In this document: positions 11,144 through 22,489 of the stretch, piece by piece | How positions within the stretch are numbered: position 1 is the stretch's first letter | Layout: every line of letters starts with the position of its first letter | Assembly (NCBI GenBank): GCA_020881915.1 | Contig: JAJFPB010000004.1 | Coordinates: forward strand, 3,534,001-3,598,000 | Reading direction: 5' to 3' | Origin: Paramyrothecium sp. XJ0827 | Lineage: Eukaryota; Ascomycota; Sordariomycetes; Hypocreales; Stachybotryaceae | DNA length: 64,000 nucleotides | The notes under the pieces: model-generated | The model's input: the letters and a program-made list of their open reading frames with translations, nothing else | Told to the model about the DNA's origin: nothing | Databases searched by the model: none | Translations under genes and position numbers: made by a program

Positions 11144-12600
11144 TTATTCCAGAAAGCACTCATCGGCCAGATGTTCTTCTTCCCCATCCTCGACCGGGGG
11201 ATGCCTGCCATCCCAGGGTTCGAATATGTGAGCGTCCCTGGATAAGCCGCCGACGGTCTCCCAGATGAGCAGAAAGCCGAACAGGCCCGTCACTATGCCC
11301 AGGAAATCGGCCGCGGTTAGGTGATTATGCGTCTTAGGCAGGATGACGAGAACGATGGCGACGAGAAGCCGCGCGCCGATGCGAAAAGGCTTAGTAAAGA
11401 GAAGCGTCCGCTCGCCCTCGGTACGGTACAGCATACCATACATCCACAGGCAGAGCATACCGACGCCCAGTCCGCCGCCCAGGAGCCAGCGGTGGCCGTC
11501 CTCGAAGTACTCGATGCCGACGCTCATCGCGGCGACGTGGCCTCCGATCAGGAAGGACGAGGAAAGCGGCAAGTGCAGCAGGAAGAAGCCAAAGGCGGTC
11601 CAGGCCGACCGGCGGATGGGGTGGGTGGCGTGGACGCTGCCGTCGCCGCTGGCGTAGATCCAGTTGAGGGTGAAGGCGATGACGAGGGTGCAGACGGCCT
11701 TGCCGTATCCTGCGGTCAGGCCGATGCCGGTGGGGTTCCCGACGACGATGCTGTAGACGAACTCGCCGAGGATGATGATGAAGAAGGCGGCCATGCGGTC
11801 CACCTCGTGGGCGATGTCGACGGCCGTGCTGTAGGTCAGCTTGAGGCGGCGCTTGATCCAGGGGCTGAGGGTGATGGCCCACGTGGCCTCCTGGTACACG
11901 ATGACGGCCAGGGCGACGCAGGCCTTGGCCCGGAGGCCGATGCCGTCGAGGAAGAGCGGGGCCGTGAAGAACAGGCCGACGAACATGAAGCCGGCCAGGA
12001 GGCGGGCCTGCGTGCGGTGCTGGTAGCTCGCGAAGGAGGCGACGAGGAAGGCGGCGAGGGTGGTGAGGCGGGCGACGACGTAGGCGCCGGCGGCGACGCG
12101 CAGGGCGGCCGGGTCCTCGTCGACCAGGTTGGCGCTGTTGGCGTAGAGGATGAGGAGGGCCATGACCCAGAGGACGAGGACGCGCTGGGGCAGGTCGTCC
12201 TGGTAGAAGCTGTTCATGAGCTCGCGCAGGTCCGAGTGGATCTGGCGGATGAAGCAGAAGTTGAGCAGGAACTTGGCGGCCTGGGCCCATCCGGGGTCCT
12301 CGGACAGCGTGTCGGCGAGGGAGGCGAGGATGGCGACATCTTTTCGTTGTCAGCTTCTGCTGCGATTGACCGAGGTCAGGTTCTGCGAGGGGCGTGTTCT
12401 TGAGGTCGGATGTCCTGGATGCTCATGTTCAGGGCGGCAGACTTACAGAGCAGGTCAAGGAACAGCTCGAAGCGGCCGGCCTGGCGCTCCTCGTCGCTGT
12501 CCTTGCACAGGCGGTCGTGGTGGAACCATTGCAGCGCCTTGGGCCGCTTGACCAGGTAGCGCGACGGCTTGTGGTTCTCCTGCAGCTCGTTGCAGTTCAT
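11144..12600 (-). CDS. LtrA-family (low temperature requirement A) multi-pass membrane protein
   Basis: Two exons on the minus strand: 12600-12447 and 12339-11144, with a 107-nt intron (GTAAGT donor, AG acceptor after a CTGAC-like branch site). Splicing joins ELFLDLL to YVAILASLADTLSEDP, a continuity typical of the LtrA family, and gives 449 residues. The first exon carries the ER.AGRFELFLDL signature that precedes TM1. The rest is a chain of about nine or more hydrophobic segments with conserved-looking motifs such as EVDRMAAFFIIILGE. The family was named from a Listeria low-temperature mutant. Its biochemical role is unknown, and it occurs in bacteria and many fungi. The gene is GC-rich, so the opposite strand carries long spurious open frames. 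The family call is firm; function is not known. Confidence 0.87.
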
Positions 12601-13665
12601 CGTGTGGTCGGTCCCGGCTGTCCTTGTTCGCGGCGCGGGCCTAGGTCATTGCATGTAAGTGAGAAGAAAAAGACAGCCCCCCCTTCTTCTCTTTCGTTCT
12701 TTTTCTTCCTCTTCTTCCAGCCTCTTGTCGGCAACCGATTGGTTTCTGATTTGGGAAAGAAATATCAAAAAGATTCGGTGTGAGGGTCTGGTGTGAGTTT
12801 GGCCACAGACGTGAGAATCTTCGGGACGAGGTTGTCAAGTCGAGCCGATGGGGACGGAGTTTAATGAGACGGCCGGGAATGGCGGGGTCGCAACCAACGC
12901 GCCGAGTGTCCATTCGGCCATCCCATTGATAATGCTCGTATCTTTCGGCGCGGACATGTTCCCCGTAGCCCCTAGCAGGGTTCTTGGTGGCGCCGTTGGC
13001 TGCAGCCCAGTGGGGTCTTGTCTTGTCATTCTAGGAAGGCCAGCTTGGTAACATTGCCAAGATAACGTGCTCGTGCTCATTCTCCACGATATTGTTGCGG
13101 TTACATTTACCTTCCCATGTTCTATCCAAGAGGGACTTCTTTTCATTGACAACTTGCATTCTCAATGCCAACAGCCCACAGCCTCATGCTCGTATTGCGT
13201 GCACCACAGTGAGGATGTTTCCATGTTGGTCTATGGTTTACCCATGTAAGCAATTAGTGGAATTGTACATTGATAAAACCGCCCAGAATTTTCGAAATAA
13301 AATAAAAATTTAAATACTTAACTAATCAAATATAATGTGTGAAGTAGGAAATTAATAACACACTTATCAGATAAACATTTGAAGATTAAACCGTGGCGAA
13401 GAAGAAATAAAGGTAACCAGCCAGTAGAAGCCCATTATTCCATGCCAATATTCAATACAAGAACTGGGCTCAGGCGTTTGATAACGATAAACATTTGACA
13501 AGTGAAGACTGTGTTTTGCAGAGCTTTCGAGCCGGTACAGGGTAGGCACAGGCGCTAGTGTGGTGGGGGTCAGAGAAAAAAACTTTTCGTCGTCACCCAC
13601 ACGCACCAAAGGCCGTCTATTACGAAATAACGCATGGCTCTTCAACAACAAGCATCGGATTCGGT
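12601..13665. other. Intergenic region with AT-rich patch
   Basis: About 1.06 kb between the LtrA-like gene start and tRNA-Lys. The first part (12601-12840) should hold the LtrA leader. The stretch 13257-13390 is markedly AT-rich compared with its surroundings and is listed separately. No gene recognised. Confidence 0.45.
13257..13390. other. AT-rich island
   Basis: A block of roughly 130 bp made mostly of A and T with many TA dinucleotides, sitting in otherwise about 50% GC DNA and about 280 bp upstream of a tRNA gene. It is compatible with a small remnant of a repeat degraded by C-to-T mutation (RIP), but no parent element can be recognised. Confidence 0.4.
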
Positions 13666-13750
13666 GCCCGGTTAGCTCAATCGGTAGAGCGTGAGACTCT
13701 TAGGAGTACACGAAATCTCAAGGTTGCGGGTTCGACCCCCGCATCGGGCT
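13666..13750 (+). tRNA. tRNA-Lys (anticodon CTT) with 12-nt intron
   Basis: A full cloverleaf can be drawn. The acceptor stem pairs GCCCGGT with ATCGGGC. The D-arm contains TAGCTCAATCGGTAGAGC, and the T-arm is GCGGG TTCGACC CCCGC. The anticodon stem TGAGA/TCTCA encloses loop CTCTTA..A, giving anticodon CTT. A 12-nt insert lies after position 37, the usual place for nuclear tRNA introns. A TTTT run follows immediately and would serve as the RNA polymerase III terminator. Confidence 0.95.
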
Positions 13751-14285
13751 TTTCCTATACAACCCCATTCTTCGATTGAGGACTTCTTTTTTGCTTCCAG
13801 ACTTACATGCTGTCTGGGCGGACACGCCGTTGCATCTCTGGGTCAATCTCCTTTTTTGGCCTTCTGTCATTCCTTGTTTTGCCCGGAACTTGCCTTGTCC
13901 AGCCATTTTCGTCGAAATGGAGCTACAACCAATCGTTGGGCAGGCAGTCTTGGTCTTGATCTCGAATCTGCATACCGTGGTGGGAAGGAGTTTCTTCTGA
14001 CTCTTCCTCATACTTGGCTCACCTCGTCCCGCAACAGCAAACCTTGGCAGTCTTTATATTCTTCGTTCCCTGACATCTCCCAAAACAACTCTTGACCCAT
14101 GTTGACAAGCGGTTCTGGCGGTAGATGCCCTCAATCATGTTGACAATGTCTCACTTTTAGAAGATCGCAATCTCAAGAAGCACAATGTCTATTTTCAACA
14201 ACATGTTTATATCCGTTGCCTATACACGGCATCCGAAACGCTTAACTCGATCTGCTGATGCATATATTCCCAATCCAATGGCGAT
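13751..14285. other. Intergenic region
   Basis: About 535 bp between tRNA-Lys and the 3' end of the MFS gene. Nothing recognisable beyond the probable 3' UTR of the transporter. Confidence 0.45.
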
Positions 14286-16227
14286 CTAGTTCTTCATCGG
14301 AGGCAAAGACGGACCCTCTTCTGAATGTCTCGCCAGCTTCCTTTCGTTCTTCACACCTTCACCTAGGGATGTTCTTTGCAAGCCTTTAGGACTACCAGGC
14401 GAGACCTCCAGTGGTTTCTTTGTACCCGCAAGTCTCCTGGCCTCGTAGCGTGCCCGCTTCTCGTCGATTCTGTCCTGCTCCTCCTGAAGCTGCTGCACTG
14501 CCCTGCTGCTGGCACGAATCTGGGACCCGTATCGCCACAAGACAAATGGGATGGGAATCAGAAGCACCTCTAGCAGGCCAACGAGGGTTCCTGCCCACTG
14601 CGGCGTGAGCGCCTCGTACATGCGAGGCCCGGCGAGCGGCAACACGCCACCGAAGATACTGCGCAGGACGGCGTTACCTGCCAGCGCGCTGGCTGCGTAG
14701 ATTTTGTACGCGGTTGCCATGTAGTGGGCGCAGTAAATGAAGGATACGGTATTTCCGAAGCCGAAGGGTATGCCTGCGATGCCGATAGAAATGACCGGGT
14801 GGATGCTCGCCGGGAGGCAGGTCCAGGAGAAGATGAGTTGGCCCAGCGGCGTCATAACGGCCCCGATGGCCATGACGAGGGCCGTAGCCTCGGGTTGGAC
14901 CTTTCCTTGCGCATCGCGAGGCTGAGAGTTGATCAACCGCCGGAGAAGTGGCTCCACGGCGATGGCGAGGAGGGTTCCAGCCCCGATTCCCAGGAAGGCG
15001 AGGCCGGACATTCCAGAGCTCCAACCTCGATGTTGACGGAAGACTATTGGGTAGGCGACGAACCCAAGATAGAGGATGCCATAGATCAAACTGATCCAGA
15101 GGTTCATAAACCACAATATGGGCTCCGTGGCGAACAAGATGAACGGGCGGGAAAGGTTGACCCTTAACAGCGCCATCGAGGACACGCGCTGGTCATATTG
15201 CGACCACCACCTGGGATCGTCCAGCTCCCGTCGCATTCGAGCGGCCTTCCGCTGCAATATCGTTGGCGCATACGTCTCTTTGACAGTCAGCATGAGCCCG
15301 CCCGCGACGCCGGCAATAATGAGCACAATCCAGTTTGTCCATCGCCAGCCTAGATATTCAAACACAAAACCTCCAATCAGGGGGCCTACCACGGGTCCAT
15401 TCAACGGAGCTACAGACCACAGACTCATGGCTGCCGCCAGAAATTCGGGCTCAGAAAGGTCTACAACGCTCCCTGGACCGTTGGAGATGAGGGCGGAGCC
15501 GAAGAGAGCGCTGCGAGGCAGGACTCGGCGTTAGCGTGTGTCTCACATGAGTTGGGAGCCCATAGCCCGCGACTTACCCGATGAAACGAACCACGAGAAT
15601 GCTCGTGAGGGACTGAGCCAGGGCACATGGTATGATCAAAAGGGCCCAGATGGTGAAGCAAACAATGTAGACGATGCGGCGGCCGTAGAGCTCGCTCATG
15701 GGCGCGACGACAAGACTGCCGACGGCCAGGCCTAGGAGGTAGGTGGTGAGGCCTAGGGTGACGACGGTGGTGGATGCGTCGAACTCCTCCATCAGGCCGG
15801 GCGTGCAGGACGTGTAGCTTGTCGAGTACAGGACAATGACCAGCGTGGCGATGGAGACGACCGCCAGGCAGTACGCGCGGTACCAGAGCGACCAGTTCTT
15901 TGGGTTTTCGGGGTCGCCGTCCTCGAAGATGACCTCGTACTCGGGCATCCTCGAGGCAGTGCTGTTCACGCTGGCCGCCGTGCGGACGCGGGCGACGGGC
16001 TCGCGGGCCCGGCGCTCGGCCTCCGTCTCGATGTCCGGGGTGACGACGCGGCTCAGGTTCTCGTAGAGGTCCGCGCCGTCGGCCTGCCGCTGGCTGGTCC
16101 TGATTGGCTCCAGGACGGGCGACGACGGCGCATCCGACGAGTGGTAAGACATTGTCTCAGATCCGGCCGGGGCCGTATCCTTCTCCGGGTCGGCCGTCAT
16201 GACGGCTGTGTCTCGGCTCGGCTGCAT
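14286..16227 (-). CDS. MFS transporter, drug:H+ antiporter (DHA1)-like
   Basis: Two exons on the minus strand, 16227-15578 and 15510-14286, separated by a 67-nt intron (GTAAGT..GCAG). The product has 624 residues. Joining RFIG to ALFGSALISNGPG is in frame and conserved in type. The cytosolic N-terminus is long (about 140 residues) and ends with DPENPKNW, which typically precedes TM1 in fungal DHA1 proteins. The MFS motif A (SELYGRR) follows TM2, and the antiporter-type motif C region reads PLNGPVVGPLIGGF. About 12 hydrophobic segments follow the usual pattern, and the C-terminal tail is charged. Likely role is proton-coupled export of small toxic or secondary compounds at the plasma membrane; the substrate cannot be predicted. 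No biosynthetic cluster is adjacent. Confidence 0.92.
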
Positions 16228-19200
16228 ATGACACTATGACACTGTAGTATCGAGACTGGGGCCCGGAAAGGCGTGGGCTGCTATCTCTTAAACCGGGGAG
16301 GTTGCTTCTGTTGGAAATGAACGTTTAACAGGAGCTATGAGCAAGACCCATTCTGGAAACCAAACTCGAGTATCAGCATACGGTGGCGATTCCTCGGCGT
16401 TGGCCTGCATTCCGCGAGATCTGGACGAAGCTGGATTTCTGAGCGGAAAGAGGGAAAGAAGGGAAAAAGGGAGACTACGGCGTTGGCTCTGGGGGTCATT
16501 GTCATTACAGGCCCGGGGGTAAAACGCACGAGTTGGGGCCTCGGGACGCCGCCCCGCAGATCGCAGGGCCCAAGCTATTGTGGAGTTTCGGGCCCGGCTA
16601 AGGGAGGACAGAACAAGCCGCCCGTCCGCCAAAAGCGACGCTCGCGCTACATCATGTCCTCGTCGAAAGGGCGCGTTAGCCAGCAGCAGAGTTCCGCGCT
16701 CGATCAGTTCGGTAGCGATCTTCTGCCCGGATGTCTGGCGCAACACATCTCATACTGCAGCCATGTACTGCAGCCATGCTGCAAGACCCAAGACCTGCAG
16801 CTCTGCGCATGCACTCCGTCGACATCCCTGCCAAGCTCTCTTTCTCGTCACCACACGTTTGCCCTTGCTGGGGACCCCCTCCCCATATCCATGTTGGTCA
16901 GCTCACCCGAAGACAGCTCTCCGCGTGCGCGCATAGGTGGATCCTGATGATGGCCGTCATCGCGCCCTTCCCTCTGCCGCAGACGCTTGCCGAAACCTTT
17001 TGCACACTGAGCAAAGGGCTGTCCGAAACCGGAAACGGTTTATCAAGGGAGCCAAGAAGAGTTGTTCGTCACCCCTCCATGTTTTTTTATTACAAATGCG
17101 TGTTGCAAGTAGCCCAAACAAGAGTCCGTCGTCGATAGGAGGATATTTCCAACTTCATGATATGATATCGGCCGGATCCGGCGTCTCTTGGTTTATCTCT
17201 ACCGAGAATAACCAAGCACCGAAAATTCCATCCTTTGCTATTTTCCAGCACCCTACCATGTAGACTTTCCGCGTACTGTTTAAAGTTCTTTGTGACCTCT
17301 TCGAATTAGGGGAGTGGAACATCCACAGCCGCTTTAGGACGCCGTCTTATTACCGGGACCAATCGCTGGCTAGTGCCCTGCAAGGCGTCCCCGCTTTGGT
17401 CGGCCGCCCGCTTCCGAGACCCGAACTCCGATAATTTCGGCTCCGACCCGTTCCTACGGGAATGGCACCAGGTGCGTTTTCCGCAGCAAGGCATTTCTTT
17501 TTGCTTCTTCCAGCAATCGTGCATGATGCATCGCGACCCGCCGCCAAGATACCAATCACGTACGAGAAGAACTTTTCCTGGGCGGCCTTTTTAAATTCCT
17601 TGCATGTTTGTGGCGTGCGGAACTCTGCTCAACATGTGGGGTGTCGCGGGAGTGCGGACAACCTCACCGACTTCAGTTTCGACCGTCTTAACATGTAAGG
17701 ATTGGAAGCTTAGCAGAAGGAGCCTTAGAATGGTATTTTAGATTCAGCATTTCTGGTGGAGTAGAAACCAGCTCCTAGCCGTTCTTGGCCAAATTAAGGA
17801 TTTGATGGCTTGACCATACAGTCCATTGCGAAAAGTACCCTGTCACCCAACAATCGCCTTCAGCAACTTTTTCAATGATGGAGAAGGCATTTGCGAGCAG
17901 GCACCACCTCTGACAAATGCAGCAGGCTGCATATATGTTGGTATCACCATCCTGTGCGCTGTGACAGCATCCCCAGCCTTGAGGCCCACAACAGCAGCAA
18001 GGAAAGCCGTAGCGAAGTGTCGGCCCTGAGGATATCTAAGAAAGTCAGCATGTGCATTCCGCGTTACAAAGTAGCAGTTGAAGCTTGGATTACGTCTCCA
18101 AAGCCCATCTTACCTCTGACTTGCTCTCGCGAGCACTGTCCCACAAGCGACCGGCGAATCGTGGACGTAACGTGGCCCAGGTGCTTGTTGTGGATGTCGA
18201 GAGGAGGAAGTAGTGCCATTGCGCTCGCAATAATGGTGTTGCTATGATAGGCATGCACGGCAAGGAACAAGTCCTTGCGGTCACTGGCGTCCACAAGTGT
18301 GCATTGTCATCTCAGGAACATAAGGCCCAGGTCTTGGAAGGACACGACGTGCAGTTTCATCTACAGTCGATCTGAGCAGGGCCAGTCGCTGAAGCTTCCT
18401 GGTTCATCATAGTGCCTCACAAGTGGCGCGAAGTAATCTGAGCTGGCATTAACGGCAGGTTCTTTCAACGCAGTGCTGGGTACTTTGTATGCAACTGGAT
18501 GAAATGTGCAACGATAATGTGCGCGGTGTGCCTGAAATAGTACAATCTGGACCGCAGGTTTTGTTCCGACCTTATCTGTTTCAACAGTTGGCCTACTAAA
18601 TCTTAGGTGAATGCATGAATTCTCGGTCGGTATCCAGTCACGAATATCCTGGGGAGCCATTTGGTTGGCGTCAGCCCCCGATGAAGCTGTCCTCGGCAAA
18701 GTCTTCGCAGCCCAAGGAAAATGCGCGGATATAGCCCCCAGCAGACTGACTCACTGCACTATATGCTCAGTCGGTCATATATCTCACCTACCAATATCTA
18801 TGGGGGTGTCATGGTGGTTGCAGAAATGGGGGTAGGGTTTGGATGACCTCATGTTACCAGTAAGACCCCCGAGTCAGCAGCCTCATTAATGGTGTAGGTA
18901 GTACAACAAACCTAAATCTTCCAAACTAAACAGCTAAAAAAGATGAATGAAATGATGCGAGCCTTCTGCCATAGCCAACTACTCGACCCTTGGCCTGGAG
19001 GAGGGTTGCCGACACACAGAATGTGCCTGGCGTTGCATGTAGTACAACTGCTATTGAAAAGGCGTGAGCAGACAACGTAGCATAGACGGGGTTGCACAAA
19101 TTACCAACAGCGGAATCTATTACTTTAGTTTGCCGTCCTCAGGGTTACGTCGTTAGACCTTCAAAGTAGGGCGGAAGTGATGCCGTCCCTACCGGGGCTG

Positions 19201-21517
19201 CATAAATACTGCATGGTTCACCACATTGGATGTAACTGCAACACTCCATTGCTGAGATTTATTCCGGAACAACCCCTCTTTTGCTCAGCCCGGGTTTGAC
19301 CCGCCTCATGTGCTGAGCCTCGACACAACCCAACGAACTCTGAGCCCCTGGTTGCATGTTGAAGTTGGGTCTCCACTGCTGTTTGTCTTGACTGACCTGG
19401 CGTATCGCGGACGTGGTGCGTGCTCCTGACATCCCCAAACAGGATAGACCGTCTAATACTACAATCGAACTGTGTATTTGACCTTGAATAACCTTCCAGA
19501 TGGCTCCCTGAAAGAGCTTTCTACCTTTGATCCGGCTCTACAGTAGGCGTGGTTGCCCAACGTTGCGTATTCGTACGTGGCGAGTGGCATTTCCAGGCAC
19601 CATACTTTCATTTATCTCGTATAAGTATTTGGGTGTTTTGTATTTGGGAGATTCTGTTCACCAGCCCCACATGCGGACACTGCTTGGATGCTCATCAACA
19701 TATTCTATCCATACGTGATCAGGTTGTTTCTGACGATGGTCTGCTACCGAACGCTATTGACCTCTTCACGAATGAAAAAGGCCATGGTACGCACGAATCA
19801 GCAAAAATCAGACATACTCGGGCCACTCTAGATGCCAGAAATCCATCTCGTGCTGGAACGTCTTCATTACTGTTATGGTGACTCTGTGAGTATTGTTGTG
19901 TTGGCCTTTGAGCCCCCACACGCGCACACAAAAAAACGGCCTAAATATTGTTTCTTCATGTTGACTGGCTGTCCCTCATGAAGCCGAAATACTCCTTCTC
20001 GCCATAGCCAAGGCGGAGAATGTGTAGAGCGAGTCCTTATCTCGCATGACAGATGTAGGTGGACAACAGCACTTGAAAACCCAAGGGTTTGAGGCTTAAT
20101 GTACCATAGAAATCATTCATTACAGTCCGCTCCTCTGGCAGTCTTGCGTTCCAAGGCTCACTCCCAACACCTTGCCTTCGATAAGGCTCGACGCCCAACT
20201 CATCAATTAATATAGCGCAGGATAATTATAAAGTAACCCTCGATATTCATCTAGGGGTTCCGGAAACCTGGTTTGGGATTTACCAAGTTACTTAAGTTGG
20301 AGTTGTCTCGACCTTGAGTAATTGAGCCATGGTAGCCGCTCCAGCGTACATCCCTCGTCCCCTCATGCGCCAGAACTAAGCCATATATTAAGTCCATCGT
20401 CCCGCAACTTATAACTTACAAGTCAGGAGAAGTCATGTAATCCTAAATACCTGATTGTAGTTGAATTTGACACTCGCACCCTGCCCCTCTGCCAACGGTT
20501 TTCATCCGTCCTCGGGGCCGAGAGCTTGAGGCATGGGCCTCTGTTCTTACCTTCATCGTCTTGGCCATGACTGTACTTCGCTTCCATGCCGTTTTCGTGG
20601 TTAAACAAGGCAAATGTGCGCTGATGATTACCTCATACAGATACCCGTTGTGGTTGCGGTTGCCAGCAAGAGAATATTCTTCTGGGCTATATTTGTGTTA
20701 TATAACATACATTCTTCCTAATGTTGATTGACTGGAAATTTGCAATGGTGCTGGAGAGCCTGTAGCCAAGCTGATGGCCATGAACACGGACATATTAATA
20801 GTTCACGTCAAGATTAGGGGAATTTTCTCCCTTGATTGATGTAATAGCCTCTCTCCAAACCGTTTCGTTATATCACGGACTAAATTGTACACAGTGACAA
20901 AACTATGATCGGTTTCAGCTTTATCTGGACCAATGGCACAGGCTCCTGCGGACTCATAACTCGGAATGTGTATGTTGAACTATTCCGACCCAGTCGCAGA
21001 CTTCGTGTTATGAGTAACTCGTGACGTTTTTCATGAGTGCTTGGATGCTATATTTTGTCGTCATCTTCACCATCACAGGTGCAACGAAGATTTGGCACTT
21101 GTAGGGTCTTGAACTTCAGACGACGAGATGCTGGCATGTTTGAAGGAGAACTTCTTCTCTATCGTCCCTCACTTAACAGTTCATTTCGTAATTGTCTTCA
21201 CTTCTCTTCCAGTTATCTGGAAGCTACAAATACGCCTTTTAAAAAGAAGATCACTGTTACTGCCATGTTGAGGCTTGTTGTGATAAAAGTTGACTCATAG
21301 TCACCTATCATTCTTGTATCCGAATGGCTAAACTGGGATCCAGTGTCATGTACTCGATGGTCTTAAGCCTAGTAACAATCACTATTAGTACACGAGATCA
21401 TACACCGTATCTATCTTCCAAGTCAATATATTCGCTAGCTTCCTAAGGACCCAGGTTTCCCGTTCTTCAAACCTATTCCTGACCGCCTTGAACGGAACTT
21501 TGTTCTTGTCATGTCTC
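16228..21517. other. Gene-poor block
   Basis: About 5.3 kb without a defensible gene. Open frames are short and show no conserved motifs. One minus-strand stretch at 18064-18294 reads like protein sequence and is listed separately. The DNA becomes more AT-rich between about 19 and 21.4 kb. No tandem repeat, tRNA or complete transposon was seen. Confidence 0.4.
18064..18294 (-). pseudogene. Possible eroded coding fragment, unidentified
   Basis: A minus-strand open frame of 76 codons with balanced amino-acid composition (it contains LVDASDRKDLFLAVHAYHS and HLGHVTSTIRRSL). It is followed by a plausible GTAAGA donor at about 18,113 and a TTCTTAG acceptor at about 18,040 with a CTGAC branch site. 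Beyond the acceptor, the minus strand stays open for tens of codons in more than one frame. Upstream, a TGA stop at about 18,312 interrupts the same frame. This suggests a decayed or misread gene rather than an intact one. I do not recognise a family with confidence. A weak thought is the C-terminal half of a BAHD-type acyltransferase. Confidence 0.2.
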
Positions 21518-22489
21518 TTACGGCTCAAGCACATTCTTAATCACTTTGAGGCGCAGTTTCCGCGCCGTGAGTGCCGTATCTGTGGGAGCACCATCCCACC
21601 CGTGTGGCACGCCGGGAAACAGGTGGAATTCGACGTCCACTTCCGCCTTTGCCAAATTGGCCGCAAATGCAATGGCCTCGTCTCGGAAAAGGTCTAACCC
21701 TCCCACATCAATGTATGTTGGTGGGAGTCCACGGAAATCCGTGGCGCGAGCCGGTACTTCATAAGGCGAAATGCCAGCATCTTCACGGCCTCTCCTGTCG
21801 CCCAAGTACGCAGTCCAGCTCCAGATGTTGTGCTCGGCCCTCCAGTTCAGAAACTTGTGCAGGGCCGCATCCGGCGGTAGCTCCGTCCGATCGTCAAGCA
21901 TGGGATATATCAGCACTTGGCGAGCTACTGGCGGGCTTAGCTTGCGATCTCGCGCGAGCAGCGTTAACCCGGCGGTGAGTCCACCACCTGCGCTCTCGCC
22001 CATAACTACGATCTTGGCTGGGTCGATGTTGAACTCCGTGGCGTGCTCTACCAGGAATCGGAGAGAAGCATAACAGTCTTCGATGGCTGCAGGTGCAGGA
22101 TATTCCGGCGCGAGGCGGTATTCCACTGCAAAGAAGGGAAAGCCACTCTCTTTTGATAGGTTCGCAACCGCCGGCGCGAGGGCCTTCGCACTTGATGCGA
22201 TCAGGCCACCGCCATGGATGTGCAGAACTGCAGGAAGAGGAATAGCGGAATTAAGGTATTCGGCTGTAGTGTGACGCGTCAAGACAACCTGTGCTCCGTC
22301 GTAGCTGGTGACCACGATGTCGTCCTCCTGGACATCGGATGGCCTTGGCAATGAAGATGCCCAGTTTGCCATGACGTTGCTAGTATGCTCGCGAAGCTCA
22401 TAGACGTTCGACAATGGTTTCGGAGGCGGCGCTGGCGGCAACGCAGCAAGATATTTCATCCATTCGGGATGATGCTTAATACCACTCAT
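21518..22489 (-). CDS. Alpha/beta hydrolase fold-3 protein (HSL-type esterase/lipase)
   Basis: Single-exon gene of 323 residues. The oxyanion-hole motif HGGG is at residues 92-95. The nucleophile elbow GESAGG has its catalytic serine at residue 166. The catalytic acid is in GLDLFRDE (Asp266 most likely) and the catalytic histidine is His296 in PHGWD. YRLAPEYP, typical of the hormone-sensitive-lipase branch, lies at about 124-131. No signal peptide is evident, so it is probably an intracellular esterase acting on short acyl or aryl esters. The natural substrate is unknown. The full triad and normal length indicate an intact gene. It is isolated between two gene-poor blocks. Confidence 0.93.
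   Translation of the reverse strand: MSGIKHHPEWMKYLAALPPAPPPKPLSNVYELREHTSNVMANWASSLPRPSDVQEDDIVVTSYDGAQVVLTRHTTAEYLNSAIPLPAVLHIHGGGLIASSAKALAPAVANLSKESGFPFFAVEYRLAPEYPAPAAIEDCYASLRFLVEHATEFNIDPAKIVVMGESAGGGLTAGLTLLARDRKLSPPVARQVLIYPMLDDRTELPPDAALHKFLNWRAEHNIWSWTAYLGDRRGREDAGISPYEVPARATDFRGLPPTYIDVGGLDLFRDEAIAFAANLAKAEVDVEFHLFPGVPHGWDGAPTDTALTARKLRLKVIKNVLEP

Noticed and set aside
11321..12403. 360-codon plus-strand open frame rich in Asp, Glu and Gly
   Set aside because: It is the antisense shadow of the GC-rich LtrA-like gene, with extreme composition and no motif.
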